64,000 nt of DNA from Streptomyces sp. SAT1 (GCF_001654495.1 NZ_CP015849.1:3447501-3511500); one strand, 5' to 3'; shown: positions 1 through 9,172, counted from the first letter of the stretch. Made by a program: numbers and translations. Notes: generated by a model from the sequence alone, not told the origin.

Positions 1-57
1 GCGGCGGCCGACCGGATCGCCGAGCAGCGGATGGCGGACGCGCGCGCCGCGCGGTGA
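1..57 (+). CDS. vdh: valine (Leu/Phe/Val family) dehydrogenase, C-terminal end only
   Basis: Only the last 18 codons and a TGA are present. The peptide contains AADRIAEQRM, which matches the C-terminal helix of Glu/Leu/Phe/Val dehydrogenases (for example VADRMAEERIE in Bacillus leucine dehydrogenase). In Streptomyces a valine dehydrogenase gene lies upstream of the DUF3073 gene, as it would here. The enzyme deaminates branched-chain amino acids with NAD. The identification rests on a short match plus gene order, so it is tentative. Confidence 0.6.
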   Translation, partial: AAADRIAEQRMADARAAR

Positions 58-359
58 CCGCGGGCCCTTCGACGGGCCGTTTCCGGGCGGTACCTGCCGG
101 TGGCCGGGTGGAGAGAACTGTCACTTCCACCGGCGGGTCGCTCCCCGATAAGTGGTTAAAATCGCCACTGACCAGCGAGGACGGGGCTCCTCGAAGGTTC
201 TGCGCACACGCGCGTCCTGCGGGCGACGTACCGTATGGCCGCGGGCTCAGGTACCGTGGAAGCCCTACGGACCGGTCTCTCTGCGGAGAGCCCGTTCCAG
301 ATCATGAACGCGTGTCAGACTCTGGGGCCGTTGAGCCCCGTCGTTGAGGGGGTCGAGCC
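58..359. other. 302-bp non-coding gap between vdh end and the DUF3073 gene
   Basis: No reading frame here has convincing codon bias. A short GGCCC/GGGCC hairpin follows the vdh stop at about 66-82. The stretch around 150-170 (gataagtggttaaaatcgcc) is AT-rich for this genome and could hold the promoter of the next gene, but no clear -35/-10 pair was found. GAGGGGG at about 345-352 is the ribosome-binding site of the following gene. Confidence 0.5.
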
Positions 360-614
360 ATGGGGCGCGGCCGGGCCAAGGCCAAGCAGACGAAGGTCGC
401 CCGCCAGCTGAAGTACAACAGCGGTGGGACTGACCTCTCACGCCTGGCCGAGGAGCTGGGCGCATCGACGTCGAATCCGGCGCCGCCGACTAACGGCGAC
501 CGTTTCGAGGACGATGAGCAAGACGACGACCTGTACGCACGGTACGCCGACCTCTATGAGGACGACGACGAGGACGAGCGCGGCGACTCCTCACAACACC
601 GTCGCGGCGCCTGA
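360..614 (+). CDS. DUF3073 family protein
   Basis: An 84-residue protein of a family confined to actinobacteria, with no known biochemical role. The N-terminus MGRGRAKAKQTKVARQLKY is basic and conserved. The middle (about residues 40-80) is very acidic with runs of Asp and Glu, so charge is strongly split along the chain. The ATG is preceded by a GAGGGGG ribosome-binding site. It is a single gene on the plus strand, ended by a strong hairpin, and convergent with purM. In Streptomyces it sits between vdh and purM; that is known context rather than functional evidence. Confidence 0.85.
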   Translation: MGRGRAKAKQTKVARQLKYNSGGTDLSRLAEELGASTSNPAPPTNGDRFEDDEQDDDLYARYADLYEDDDEDERGDSSQHRRGA

Positions 615-665
615 CATCCGCGGTCGGTTCTGCCGTCCCACGCGCGTCGCCAGGGTCCTTCACTC

Positions 666-701
666 ACCCGGTCCGGTGCTTCCAGCGCCGGACCGGGTTT
701 T
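666..701 (+). terminator. intrinsic terminator between DUF3073 gene and purM
   Basis: An 11-bp perfect stem (ACCCGGTCCGG at 666-676 with its complement at 688-698), extended by a GCT/AGC inner stem, is followed by TTTT. It is placed to end the DUF3073 transcript and may also act on purM from the other strand. Confidence 0.8.
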
Positions 702-721
702 GTGCTGCCCGCACCGGCCGC

Positions 722-1786
722 TCAGGCGTGGTCGCCCACCAGGGCCGCACCCGTGGTGTGCTCGCCCCGGGCGGTGATCTCACCGGCGACCCAGGCGTCG
801 ACCCCGCGGTCGGCCAGCGTGGTCAGAGCGGCGTCGGCCGACTCCTGCGGCACGACCGCGATCATGCCCACGCCCATGTTCAGGGTCTTCTCCAGCTCCA
901 GCCGCTCCACGTCACCGCTCCGGCCGACCAGGTCGAAGACCGGGGCCGGGGTCCAGGTGGAGCGGTCGACCACGGCGTGCAGTGTGTCCGGGATCACCCG
1001 GGCCAGGTTGGCGGCCAGCCCGCCGCCGGTGATGTGGCTGAAGGCGTGCACCTCGGTGGTCCGGGTCAGCGCCAGGCAGTCCAGCGAGTAGATCTTGGTC
1101 GGCTCCAGCAGCTCCTCGCCGAGGGTGCGGCCGAAGTCCTCGATGTGCGCGTCCAGGGACAGACCCGCCCGATCGAGCAGCACGTGCCGCACCAGCGAGT
1201 ACCCGTTGGAGTGAAGTCCGGAGGCCGCCAGGGCGATCACCGCGTCGCCCTCGCGGATGCGGTCGGGGCCGAGCAGCCGGTCGGCCTCCACCACGCCCGT
1301 ACCGGCGCCGGCGACGTCGAAGTCGTCCTCGCCGAGCAGGCCGGGGTGCTCGGCCGTCTCGCCGCCCACCAGGGCGCAGCCGGCCAGCACACAGCCCTCC
1401 GCGATGCCCTTGACGATGGCGGCGACCCGCTCGGGATGGACCTTGCCGACGCAGATGTAGTCGGTCATGAACAGCGGTTCGGCGCCGCAGACCACGATGT
1501 CGTCCATGACCATGGCGACCAGGTCGTGGCCGATGGTGTCGTACACGCCCAGGCGCCGGGCGAGGTCGACCTTGGTGCCGACGCCGTCGGTGGCGGAGGC
1601 GAGCAGGGGGCGCTCGTAGCGCTTGAGGGCGGAGGCGTCGAAGAGGCCGGCGAAGCCGCCGAGGCCGCCCAGGACCTCGGGGCGCCGCGTCTTCCTCACC
1701 CACTCCTTCATCAGCTCGACGGCGCGGTCGCCCGCTTCGATGTCGACGCCCGCCGCTGCGTAGCTGGCCCCGGTGGTCTCAGACAT
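722..1786 (-). CDS. purM: phosphoribosylformylglycinamidine cyclo-ligase (AIR synthetase)
   Basis: Converts FGAM to AIR with ATP, step 5 of de novo purine synthesis, in the cytosol. The 354-residue protein begins MSETTGASYAAAGVDIEAG and carries the family's GVGTK motif near residue 64, the TIGHDLVAMVMDDIVVCGAEP segment in the first domain, and the glycine-rich HITGGGLAANLARV motif in the second. The open frame runs on upstream into purF in another frame, but the ATG at 1786 gives the standard N-terminus. It lies 44 nt downstream of purF on the same strand, so the two are probably cotranscribed. Confidence 0.97.
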   Translation of the reverse strand: MSETTGASYAAAGVDIEAGDRAVELMKEWVRKTRRPEVLGGLGGFAGLFDASALKRYERPLLASATDGVGTKVDLARRLGVYDTIGHDLVAMVMDDIVVCGAEPLFMTDYICVGKVHPERVAAIVKGIAEGCVLAGCALVGGETAEHPGLLGEDDFDVAGAGTGVVEADRLLGPDRIREGDAVIALAASGLHSNGYSLVRHVLLDRAGLSLDAHIEDFGRTLGEELLEPTKIYSLDCLALTRTTEVHAFSHITGGGLAANLARVIPDTLHAVVDRSTWTPAPVFDLVGRSGDVERLELEKTLNMGVGMIAVVPQESADAALTTLADRGVDAWVAGEITARGEHTTGAALVGDHA

Positions 1787-1830
1787 GACGATGAGAACTT
1801 TCGTGTCGTACTGCGGGTGTGACGGGCTGA

Positions 1831-3360
1831 CTACGGGCGACGGATGGCGTCGGCCGCGGCCGTGGCGGCGGGCCCTGCGGCCAGCTCGGTCTCCAGCAGC
1901 TGCTTGCCGAGCAGCTCCGGGTCGGGGAGTTCCATCGGGTACTCGCCGTCGAAGCAGGCGCGGCACAGGTTCGGCTTGGCGATGGTGGTCGCCTCGATCA
2001 TGCCGTCGATGGAGATGTACGCCAGGGAGTCGGCGCCCAGCGAGGTGCCGATCTCGTCGATGCTCATGCCGTTGGCGATCAGCTCGGCGCGGGTGGCGAA
2101 GTCGATGCCGAAGAAGCACGGCCACTTCACCGGCGGCGAGGAGATCCGGATGTGGACCTCGGCGGCGCCGGCCTCGCGGAGCATGCGCACCAGGGCGCGC
2201 TGGGTGTTGCCGCGGACGATCGAGTCGTCGACGACGACCAGGCGCTTGCCCCGGATGACCTCCTTCAGCGGGTTCAGCTTCAGCCGGATCCCGAGCTGGC
2301 GGATGGTCTGCGAGGGCTGGATGAACGTCCGTCCGACATAGGCGTTCTTGACCAGGCCGGCGCCGAAGGGGATGCCGGACGCCTCCGCGTAGCCGATGGC
2401 GGCGGGGGTGCCGGACTCCGGCGTCGCTATGACGAGGTCGGCCTCGGCGGGGGCCTCCTTCGCCAGCCGGCGGCCCATCTCGACCCGGGACAGATAGACG
2501 TTGCGACCGGCGATGTCGGTGTCGGGGCGGGCCAGGTAGACGTACTCGAAGACACAGCCCTTGGGCTTCGCTTCTGCGAATCGCGACGTACGGAGGCCGT
2601 TCTCGTCGATGGCGACGAACTCGCCCGGCTCGATCTCGCGCACATAGCTGGCGCCGCAGATGTCGAGGGCGGCGGACTCGGAGGCGACCACCCAGCCGCG
2701 CTCCAGCCGGCCGAGGACCAGCGGGCGAATGCCCTGCGGGTCGCGGGCGGCGTACAGCGTGTGCTCGTCCATGAAGACGAGGCTGAAGGCGCCCTTGACC
2801 TGCGGGAGGACGGTGTGGGCCGCCTCCTCGATGGTCAGCGGCTTGCCGTCGGCGTCGACCTGGGCGGCCAGCAGGGCCGTCAGCAGGTCGGTGTCGTTGG
2901 TGGCCGCGACACGGGTCGAGCGGCCGTTGGTGTCCTTGGGCAGTTCGGCGACCATCTCGGCGAGCTGGGCCGTGTTGACCAGGTTGCCGTTGTGGCCGAG
3001 CGCGATCGAGCCGTGCGCGGTGGCGCGGAACGTCGGCTGGGCGTTCTCCCACACGGAGGCGCCGGTGGTCGAGTAGCGGGCGTGTCCGACCGCGATGTGA
3101 CCCTGGAGCGAACCGAGCGAGGTCTCGTCGAAGACCTGGGAGACGAGGCCCATGTCCTTGAAGACGAGGATCTGGGAGCCGTTGCTGACCGCGATTCCCG
3201 CGGATTCCTGGCCCCGATGCTGGAGGGCGTAGAGCCCGAAGTACGTGAGCTTTGCGACCTCTTCGCCCGGAGCCCAGACACCGAAGACGCCGCATGCGTC
3301 CTGGGGGCCTTTCTCGCCGGGGAGCAGATCGTGATTGAGTCGACCGTCACCACGTGGCAC
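1831..3360 (-). CDS. purF: amidophosphoribosyltransferase
   Basis: Catalyses the committed step of purine synthesis, PRPP plus glutamine to phosphoribosylamine. Chosen start is GTG at 3360, giving a 509-residue protein with N-terminus VPRGDGRLNHDLLPGEKG followed by the CGVFGVW motif; that Cys is the glutaminase nucleophile, exposed when the short propeptide is cleaved. Further on are the LYALQHRGQESAG motif and the PRPP loop (VVVDDSIVRGNT). The frame stays open to 3573, but the extra residues use non-Streptomyces codons and match nothing conserved. CGGAG lies very close to the GTG, so initiation may be weak. First gene of the purF-purM unit. Confidence 0.96.
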   Translation of the reverse strand: MPRGDGRLNHDLLPGEKGPQDACGVFGVWAPGEEVAKLTYFGLYALQHRGQESAGIAVSNGSQILVFKDMGLVSQVFDETSLGSLQGHIAVGHARYSTTGASVWENAQPTFRATAHGSIALGHNGNLVNTAQLAEMVAELPKDTNGRSTRVAATNDTDLLTALLAAQVDADGKPLTIEEAAHTVLPQVKGAFSLVFMDEHTLYAARDPQGIRPLVLGRLERGWVVASESAALDICGASYVREIEPGEFVAIDENGLRTSRFAEAKPKGCVFEYVYLARPDTDIAGRNVYLSRVEMGRRLAKEAPAEADLVIATPESGTPAAIGYAEASGIPFGAGLVKNAYVGRTFIQPSQTIRQLGIRLKLNPLKEVIRGKRLVVVDDSIVRGNTQRALVRMLREAGAAEVHIRISSPPVKWPCFFGIDFATRAELIANGMSIDEIGTSLGADSLAYISIDGMIEATTIAKPNLCRACFDGEYPMELPDPELLGKQLLETELAAGPAATAAADAIRRP

Positions 3361-3382
3361 GGCTCCGAGTGTAGGCGAGGTC

Positions 3383-3411
3383 GACCACTGGTCCGAATTG
3401 GGGAATGTCAA
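3383..3411 (-). promoter_or_regulatory. candidate purF promoter/operator
   Basis: Reading toward purF, a perfect TTGACA (3411-3406) is followed by an 11-nt palindrome GACCACTGGTC (3383-3393) about 22 nt before the purF start codon. No good -10 hexamer lies at the standard spacing, so the promoter call is weak. The palindrome is the clearer signal. Confidence 0.35.
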
Positions 3412-3597
3412 AAAAACATCGCCCCGCCGCGTCCCATGGCTGCGACCACTGCCCAACTCTCGGTATTGCCCCAGGTCAGAGGGGTCACTCTGGGGGGCAT
3501 GGGCGGAACGTCCGGTTGACGCGTCCCGGGCGGCGGGCCCCCTAGGGGCCAGGACGAGTGAGGTGTCGCACATCCCGCGGCGCGCGGACGCCCCTCA

Positions 3598-3649
3598 GGA
3601 CGTCGGCTCGGGACATCGGCTCAGGACATCGGCTCGGGACGTCGGCTCA
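3598..3649. repeat. four tandem 13-bp repeats
   Basis: Four head-to-tail copies of GGACRTCGGCTCR (3598-3610, 3611-3623, 3624-3636, 3637-3649). The TCA at the right end of the last copy is the stop codon of the minus-strand gene that begins at 4444, so the array starts exactly at that gene's 3' end. Copy number may vary between strains. Confidence 0.8.
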
Positions 3650-4444
3650 GCACATCAGCGGCAGCAGCGCGCCGAGGTCGGCCCGCTCGCCGCTCGCGGT
3701 GGTCCCGGGCCGGGCGAGCGCGTCCCGCCAGGCGAGACGGCCAGTGGCGAGGCGGAGCCAGGTCAGCGGGTCGGTCTCCACGACGTTGGGCGGGGTGCCG
3801 CGGGTGTGCCGGGGGCCCTCGACGCACTGGACGACGGCGTACGGCGGGATCCGCACCTCGGTGGAACCGCCGGGCGCCTTGTGGGCGAGGGCGTCGGCGA
3901 GCAGGCGGGTGGCCGCGGCGAGCGCCTGGCGGTCGTACGGGACGTCCAGGCCCGGAACCGCGGCGTTCAGGTCGTCGGTGTGGACGACGAGTTCGACGGC
4001 GCGGGTGACGAGGTAGTCGGCGAGCGGCAGGGCGCCCGCGTTGGTGGCCAGCAGGCGGTTGCCCGGGTGGGCGTTCAGCCGGGCGCGCAACTCCTGCCCC
4101 ACACCGTCGAGATAGGCGCCGGGGTCGGGGTGCTCGGCGGCGAGCCGCCGGGTGAACGCGTCGATGGCCGGGGCGCTGTCCGAGGTCGCGAACGGCCAGT
4201 CGAGCAGGGCGGCGTCCTGCCGGGCGGGCTCGGGCAGGTCCAGGGCGCGGCCGATCGCGGTGGCCGCCATCCCGATGTGCGCGATCAGTTCCCGGACCGT
4301 CCAGTCCCCGAGCCGGGTGGGCGACGCGAGGTGTTCCGGGGTGAGACCGCGCACGGCGTCCCGTACGGCGTCGAACTGGGCGAGGACCGCCGTGCGGGTC
4401 CGGATCGGGTCGTAGGTCCTGGTGCGCTTCTTGGCCGGGGGCAT
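3647..4444 (-). CDS. maleylpyruvate isomerase-type N-terminal / sterol-carrier C-terminal protein
   Basis: A 265-residue cytosolic protein. The N-terminal part (about residues 15-150) resembles the DinB-like, mycothiol-dependent MDMPI fold, with the typical LGDWTVRELIAHIG motif. The C-terminal ~70 residues, with RGTPPNVVETDPLTWLRLA, match the bacterial sterol-carrier-like domain found in the same family. The substrate is not known; mycothiol dependence is inferred from the family. Start chosen at the ATG encoding MPPAKKRTRTYDP, because the upstream codons are weak. It is conserved beside purF in Streptomyces. Its stop codon lies in a 13-bp tandem repeat. Confidence 0.85.
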   Translation of the reverse strand: MPPAKKRTRTYDPIRTRTAVLAQFDAVRDAVRGLTPEHLASPTRLGDWTVRELIAHIGMAATAIGRALDLPEPARQDAALLDWPFATSDSAPAIDAFTRRLAAEHPDPGAYLDGVGQELRARLNAHPGNRLLATNAGALPLADYLVTRAVELVVHTDDLNAAVPGLDVPYDRQALAAATRLLADALAHKAPGGSTEVRIPPYAVVQCVEGPRHTRGTPPNVVETDPLTWLRLATGRLAWRDALARPGTTASGERADLGALLPLMC

Positions 4445-4884
4445 GGCGGTGAGCCTATGCCGTGACGGCACGGGCGCTCAGTGCCTTTTCGGCGGGGGCG
4501 AGGGCTCGTTCGCGGTCGGCGGGGGCCGGTGCGTCGCGCCGCTCGGCGCCGCGCCGGACGCCACCGGGCCGGACGTCGCTGGGCCGGACGTCGCTGGGGC
4601 CGGCGGGCACCGCACCGGCCGCCCGTACGCCGCAGCGGGTTCGGCGGGCAGCAGGGCCCGCCCGTTCCCGATGCCGGCGCTCAGGTGCTTCCCGTCGGCC
4701 GGGCAGGTGCACCGGGTGCCGCGCCGCCCGCTGGGGGAAGGCCGTCGGCGGCACCCCGCTGGTGCCACCACGGCCGGGCGGGCGGGCGTACCGCGCAGGT
4801 GTCCCCGGGCCGGGTCCGGGCACGCCGCAGGGCCCGGCCGCCGGAGCGACCGGGCCTCGCGGCCTCCGCACGCGGCGGACCGGC
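4445..4884. other. 440-bp gap with no convincing gene
   Basis: Between the sterol-carrier gene and the purL stop the minus strand stays open in more than one frame (for example 4455-4871), but the translations are Pro/Ala/Arg-rich and show no domain. One minus-strand frame ending at 4478 has GC-rich third positions and could be a degraded small gene. Repeats of about 15-18 bp (gccggacgtcgctggg) occur at about 4568-4600. I would leave the region unannotated. Confidence 0.5.
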
Positions 4885-7143
4885 TCAGGCGAGCAGCGCC
4901 GGGATGGTGCCCTCGTGGGCCTCGCGCAGCTCGTCCAGCGTCAGCGCGAACTCGCCCTGCACCTCGACCGTGTCGCCGTCGACGACACCGATCCGGGTGG
5001 CGGGCAGGCCGCGCGCGCCGCACATGTCGGTGAAGCGGACCTCCTCCGAGCGCGGCACGGAGACGATCGCGCGCCCGGCCGACTCGGAGAGCAGGAAGGT
5101 GAACGCGTCCAGGCCGTCCGGGACGACCAGCCGCGCGCCCTTGCCGCCGAGCAGCGCGGACTCCACGACGGCCTGGACCAGGCCGCCGTCGGACAGGTCG
5201 TGCGCGGAGTCGACCATGCCGTCGCGGGAGGCGGAGATCAGGATCTCGGCCAGCAGCCGCTCGCGCTCCAGGTCGACCACGGGCGGCAGACCGCCGAGGT
5301 GGTCGTGGACCACCTGCGACCAGGCCGAACCGCCGAACTCCTCGCGGGTGTCGCCGAGAAGGTAGATCAGCTGGCCCTCCTCCTGGAAGGCGGCCGGGGT
5401 GCGGCGGGCCACGTCGTCGATCACACCGAGGACGGCGACGACCGGCGTCGGGTGGATGGCCACCTCGCCGGTCTGGTTGTAGAGCGAGACGTTGCCGCCG
5501 GTCACCGGCGTGCCGAGCTGGAGGCAGCCGTCCGCGAGACCGCGCACGGCCTCGGTGAACTGCCACATGACCGCCGGGTCCTCGGGCGAGCCGAAGTTCA
5601 GGCAGTCGGAGACCGCCAGCGGCCTGGCGCCCGTGGTGGCGACGTTGCGGTACGCCTCCGCCAGCGCGAGCTGCGCACCGGTGTACGGGTCGAGCTTGGC
5701 GTAGCGGCCGTTGCCGTCCGTGGCGAGGGCGACGCCGAGGCCGGTCTCCTCGTCGATGCGGATCATGCCGGAGTCCTCGGGCATGGCCAGCACGGTGTTG
5801 CCCTGCACGAAGTGGTCGTACTGCTGGGTGATCCACTTCTTGGACGCCTGGTTGGGCGAGGCCACCAGCTTCAGGACCTGCGCCTTCAGCTCCTCGGCCG
5901 ACTCCGGCCGGGGCAGCTTGTTCGCGTCGTCGGCCTGGAGGGCGTCCTGCCAGGACGGGCGGGCGTAGGGGCGCTCGTAGACGGGGCCCTCGTGCGCGAC
6001 CGTGCGCGGGTCGACGTCGACGATCTTGCCGCCGTGCCAGTAGATCTCCAGGCGGTCGCCGTCGGTGACCTCACCGATGACGGTGGCGATGACGTCCCAC
6101 TTGGCGCAGATCTCCAGGAACCGGTCGACCTTCTCCGGCTCCACGACCGCGCACATGCGCTCCTGCGACTCGCTCATGAGGATCTCCTCGGGCGAGAGCG
6201 TCGAGTCGCGCAGCGGGACGTCGTCCAGGGTGACGCGCATGCCGCCGGAGCCGTTGGAGGCCAGCTCGGAGGTGGCGCAGGACAGGCCGGCCGCGCCGAG
6301 GTCCTGGATGCCGACGACCAGCTTCTCGGCGAACGCCTCCAGGGTGCACTCGATGAGCAGCTTCTCCTGGAAGGGGTCGCCGACCTGGACGGCGGGGCGC
6401 TTGGACGGCTTGGCATCGTCGAAGGTCTCGGAGGCGAGGATGGAGGCGCCGCCGATGCCGTCGCCGCCGGTCCTGGCCCCGTACAGGATGACCTTGTTGC
6501 CCGCGCCGGACGCCTTGGCGAGGTGGATGTCCTCGTGCTTCATGACGCCGATGGCACCGGCGTTGACCAGCGGGTTGCCCTGGTAGCAGGCGTCGAAGAC
6601 GACCTCGCCGCCGATGTTGGGCAGGCCCAGGCAGTTGCCGTAGCCGCCGATGCCCGCGACCACGCCGGGCAGCACCCGCTTGGTGTCGGGGTGGTCGGCG
6701 GCGCCGAAGCGCAGCGGGTCCACGACGGCGACCGGGCGGGCGCCCATCGCGATGATGTCGCGCACGATGCCGCCGACGCCGGTGGCCGCGCCCTGGTAGG
6801 GCTCCACGTACGAGGGGTGGTTGTGCGACTCCACCTTGAAGGTGACGGCGTAGCCCTGGCCGACGTCCACGACACCGGCGTTCTCGCCGATGCCGACGAG
6901 CATCGCGTCGGACTCGGGGGCCTTCTCGCCGAACTGGCGCAGATGCACCTTGGAGGACTTGTACGAGCAGTGCTCGGACCACATCACGGAGTACATGGCC
7001 AGCTCGGCGCCGGTCGGGCGGCGGCCGAGGATCTCCACGACCCGCTCGTACTCGTCCTTCTTCAGGCCCAGTTCGGCCCAGGGCAGCTCGACGTCGGGGG
7101 TCGCGGCCGCGTGCTCGACCGTGTCCAGAGGCGTCCTGCTCAT
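4885..7143 (-). CDS. purL: phosphoribosylformylglycinamidine synthase subunit PurL
   Basis: The large subunit of the three-part FGAM synthase (PurL-PurQ-PurS); it uses ammonia passed from PurQ to convert FGAR to FGAM with ATP. At 752 residues it is the short PurL type, so separate PurQ and PurS are required, and both are next door. Recognisable segments are the [16 protein letters not shown] motif near the N-terminus, [21 protein letters not shown] (substrate loop), and two repeated AIR-synthetase-like halves. Its ATG overlaps the TGA of purQ (7140-7143), so translation is coupled. Last gene of the purS-purQ-purL operon. Confidence 0.97.
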   Translation of the reverse strand: MSRTPLDTVEHAAATPDVELPWAELGLKKDEYERVVEILGRRPTGAELAMYSVMWSEHCSYKSSKVHLRQFGEKAPESDAMLVGIGENAGVVDVGQGYAVTFKVESHNHPSYVEPYQGAATGVGGIVRDIIAMGARPVAVVDPLRFGAADHPDTKRVLPGVVAGIGGYGNCLGLPNIGGEVVFDACYQGNPLVNAGAIGVMKHEDIHLAKASGAGNKVILYGARTGGDGIGGASILASETFDDAKPSKRPAVQVGDPFQEKLLIECTLEAFAEKLVVGIQDLGAAGLSCATSELASNGSGGMRVTLDDVPLRDSTLSPEEILMSESQERMCAVVEPEKVDRFLEICAKWDVIATVIGEVTDGDRLEIYWHGGKIVDVDPRTVAHEGPVYERPYARPSWQDALQADDANKLPRPESAEELKAQVLKLVASPNQASKKWITQQYDHFVQGNTVLAMPEDSGMIRIDEETGLGVALATDGNGRYAKLDPYTGAQLALAEAYRNVATTGARPLAVSDCLNFGSPEDPAVMWQFTEAVRGLADGCLQLGTPVTGGNVSLYNQTGEVAIHPTPVVAVLGVIDDVARRTPAAFQEEGQLIYLLGDTREEFGGSAWSQVVHDHLGGLPPVVDLERERLLAEILISASRDGMVDSAHDLSDGGLVQAVVESALLGGKGARLVVPDGLDAFTFLLSESAGRAIVSVPRSEEVRFTDMCGARGLPATRIGVVDGDTVEVQGEFALTLDELREAHEGTIPALLA

Positions 7144-7820
7144 GCGGTGACCAGCTTCTTGAGGATCGAGGTGAAGAACGGGAGGCCGTCGGTGCGGCCG
7201 GTGCCGATCAGCGGCTCGGTGGCGTGCTCGGGGTGCGGCATCAGGCCGACCACGTTGCCGGCCTCGTTGGTGACGCCGGCGATGTCGTTGAGCGAGCCGT
7301 TGGGGTTGACGTCGAGGTAGCGGAAGGCGACCCGCCCCTCGGCCTCCAGCTTGTCCAGCGTGTACCGGTCGGCCACGTAGCGGCCGTCCATGTTCTTCAG
7401 CGGGATGTGGATCTCCTGGCCGGCCGTGTAGTCGGCGGTCCAGGCGGTCTCCGCGTTCTCCACCCGCAGCTTCTGGTCGCGGCAGATGAAGTGCAGGTGG
7501 TCGTTGCCGAGCATGCCGCCGGGGAGCAGGTGGGCCTCGGTGAGGACCTGGAAGCCGTTGCAGATGCCGAGGACCGGCAGACCTGCCTTCGCCTGCTCGA
7601 TGACGGTCTCCATCACCGGCGAGAAGCGGGAGATGGCACCGGCCCGCAGATAGTCGCCGTAGGAGAAGCCGCCGGGCAGGACGACCGCGTCGACCTGCCT
7701 GAGGTCCTTGTCCTTGTGCCAGAGGGCGACCGGTTCGGCGCCCGCCAGGCGGATCGCCCGCTGGGTGTCGCGGTCGTCGAGGCTGCCCGGGAAAGTGACG
7801 ACGCCAATACGAGCGGTCAC
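7140..7820 (-). CDS. purQ: phosphoribosylformylglycinamidine synthase subunit PurQ (glutaminase)
   Basis: Class I glutamine amidotransferase subunit, 226 residues, supplying ammonia to PurL. The nucleophile elbow is LGICNGFQ (Cys near residue 87), and the catalytic His/Glu pair is in LMPHPEHA near the C-terminus; [13 protein letters not shown] forms the oxyanion region. Translation starts at a GTG whose bases overlap the purS stop (GTGA), and its own TGA overlaps the purL ATG, so the three subunits are made from one coupled message. Confidence 0.97.
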   Translation of the reverse strand: MTARIGVVTFPGSLDDRDTQRAIRLAGAEPVALWHKDKDLRQVDAVVLPGGFSYGDYLRAGAISRFSPVMETVIEQAKAGLPVLGICNGFQVLTEAHLLPGGMLGNDHLHFICRDQKLRVENAETAWTADYTAGQEIHIPLKNMDGRYVADRYTLDKLEAEGRVAFRYLDVNPNGSLNDIAGVTNEAGNVVGLMPHPEHATEPLIGTGRTDGLPFFTSILKKLVTA

Positions 7821-8089
7821 TTCGCGGCCCCCGCAACCACGTCGTCGGACTCGACCTTGACGGTGAAGTCCTCGATGACGGTGTTGGCGAGGAAGGATTC
7901 GGCAAGATCGTGAATGCGGGCGAGCGCGGCCTCGTCGACGGGCCCGTCCACTTCCAGTTCGAATCGCTTTCCCTGACGTACGTCGGAGATGCCGTCGAAA
8001 CCCAGGCGCGGCAGTGCGCGCTGCACCGCCTGGCCCTGGGGGTCGAGGATCTCCGGCTTGAGCATGACGTCGACTACGACGCGTGCCAC
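7817..8089 (-). CDS. purS: phosphoribosylformylglycinamidine synthase subunit PurS
   Basis: The small subunit that docks PurQ onto PurL, about 90 residues, the usual size. It begins [19 protein letters not shown] and contains the [16 protein letters not shown] segment. Two GTG codons are possible: the one at 8095 directly abuts the GGGA ribosome-binding site (no spacing), whereas the GTG at 8089 has 6 nt of spacing and gives the family N-terminus, so 8089 is preferred. It is the first gene of the operon; a palindrome about 40 nt upstream may control it. Confidence 0.95.
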   Translation of the reverse strand: MARVVVDVMLKPEILDPQGQAVQRALPRLGFDGISDVRQGKRFELEVDGPVDEAALARIHDLAESFLANTVIEDFTVKVESDDVVAGAAK

Positions 8090-8129
8090 TGGCACTCCCG
8101 GTGTGTGGTGCTGAGCAGGTTCCTTCAGA

Positions 8130-8158
8130 CTACCCGTACGAAATTTCTACGCGGGTAG
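8130..8158 (-). promoter_or_regulatory. palindrome upstream of purS
   Basis: Arms CTACCCG (8130-8136) and CGGGTAG (8152-8158) flank an AT-rich centre (tacgaaatttctacg) with further near-symmetry around aaattt. It lies 41 nt upstream of the purS GTG, where an operator for the purSQL operon would be expected. The bound protein is unknown. Confidence 0.5.
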
Positions 8159-8454
8159 ACCTGTAGGAAAGTACGTGACGCCGGTCACGATCGGGCCTCG
8201 ATCGGGGGGCTTCGTGAAAAGTTCTGGGAAAGTTCGGCGTTCCGCCCCGCATCGGGTATTGCGCTGTGCCACGCGGGGACACGCGGACAGATTTAGTCGG
8301 GGCTTCACTTCACAATGCTCGGCACTGTACAAATGAATTGGCAACAGCCGATACTTTTCCCGATAACCGGCGGACAGCCGGCATCTCCGAACGTCCCCGC
8401 ATGTCATGGCGGAGCAGATGGGCGCGGAGGTGCCGAACGAAGGGACCGATATTC
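8159..8454. other. intergenic region between divergent purS and lsrL
   Basis: About 300 bp without a gene, noticeably AT-rich for this genome in 8200-8260 and 8290-8370 (for example gtacaaatgaattgg). It should contain the lsrL promoter. Lsr2-type proteins prefer AT-rich DNA, so this stretch could be a self-binding site; that is inference only. AAGGGA at 8440-8445 precedes the lsrL GTG. Confidence 0.45.
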
Positions 8455-8772
8455 GTGGCGCAGCGTGTCGTGGTCACTCTCTTTGACGACATCGACGGCT
8501 CGGAAGCGGCGGAGACGATCGCCTTCGGACTCGACGGCAGGTTCTACGAGATCGACCTGAACCAAACCAATGCCAAGAAACTGCGTAAGGCGCTGGAGCC
8601 CTACGTCGAGGCGGGCCGCAAGCGGTCCAGGTCGGGCAAGGCCTACCGGCAGACGGAGGTGGCCCCCGACCCGGCCGCCGTCAGGGCCTGGGCACAGGCC
8701 AACAAGATGGACGTGCCGGCCCGCGGACGCATCCCCAAGAAGGTCTACGAGGCGTTCAGCGCGGCCCAGTGA
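8455..8772 (+). CDS. lsrL: Lsr2-type nucleoid-associated protein (LsrL paralogue)
   Basis: A 105-residue DNA-bridging protein of the Lsr2 family, which silences AT-rich and horizontally acquired genes. The N-terminal half (AQRVVVTLFDDIDGSEAAETIAFGLDG) is the dimerisation/oligomerisation domain; the C-terminal half ends with PARGRIPKKVYEAF, whose RGR is the AT-hook-like minor-groove motif. Streptomyces has two paralogues; the copy next to purS is the one called LsrL, which is the basis of the symbol. The start is a GTG; the longer frame from 8266 has no conserved sequence. Confidence 0.93.
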   Translation: MAQRVVVTLFDDIDGSEAAETIAFGLDGRFYEIDLNQTNAKKLRKALEPYVEAGRKRSRSGKAYRQTEVAPDPAAVRAWAQANKMDVPARGRIPKKVYEAFSAAQ

Positions 8773-8938
8773 CGGGCGGCGGTCCGGGCCGGCCGCCCGG
8801 ACGGACGCCGCGGGAGCGGCCCCAGGGACCGTCAGCGGCCCCTGGGAGCAGCCGACTTGCGCTACCCCCCTGCTGATCAGCTAATGTCTGGAGCACGCCG
8901 AGGGGCGAGGCCGAAAGGCCGAGACCCACGGAGTACAT

Positions 8939-9010
8939 GCGGGTGTAGTTCAGTAGTAGAACATCCCCCTTCCAGGGGGAAGGCGCAGTGTGCGATCCCT
9001 GTCACCCGCT
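8939..9010 (+). tRNA. tRNA-Gly (anticodon TCC)
   Basis: Acceptor stem GCGGGTG/CACCCGC closes a 72-nt cloverleaf with D-arm GTAGTTCAGTAGTAGAAC, an anticodon arm of CCCCC/GGGGG around cTTCCAg (anticodon TCC, reads GGA/GGG) and T-arm GTGCGATCCCTGTCAC. Discriminator is T; CCA is not encoded. A possible -10 (TAATGT, 8882-8887) lies upstream. Confidence 0.95.
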
Positions 9011-9090
9011 CTGCACCACCGGTCCGACCACGCGAGTGGATCAGGTAGGCTGGTGCCCGCGCCGATCGGTGAGAGCCGGTCGGAGGCAAT

Positions 9091-9163
9091 GCGGACGTAG
9101 CTCAGTTGGTAGAGCGCAACCTTGCCAAGGTTGAGGTCGCGAGTTCGAGCCTCGTCGTCCGCT
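9091..9163 (+). tRNA. tRNA-Gly (anticodon GCC), copy 1
   Basis: A 73-nt cloverleaf with acceptor GCGGACG/CGTCCGC and anticodon arm CAACC/GGTTG around TTGCCAA (anticodon GCC, reads GGC/GGT). CCA is not encoded. It is identical to the copy at 13274-13346. Confidence 0.97.
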
Positions 9164-9172
9164 CGGGAATGA

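Noticed and set aside
722..3295. A single 857-codon minus-strand frame spanning purM and part of purF
   Set aside because: Only the purM part (722-1786) encodes a conserved protein; the rest is an out-of-frame reading of purF rich in Arg/Pro.
3361..3573. N-terminal extension of purF to ATG 3573
   Set aside because: Codons are AT-rich and non-conserved, and PurF must begin just before CGVFG for its N-terminal nucleophile.
4455..4871. 138-codon ORF downstream of purL
   Set aside because: Low-complexity Arg/Pro/Ala sequence, no motif, no ribosome-binding site.
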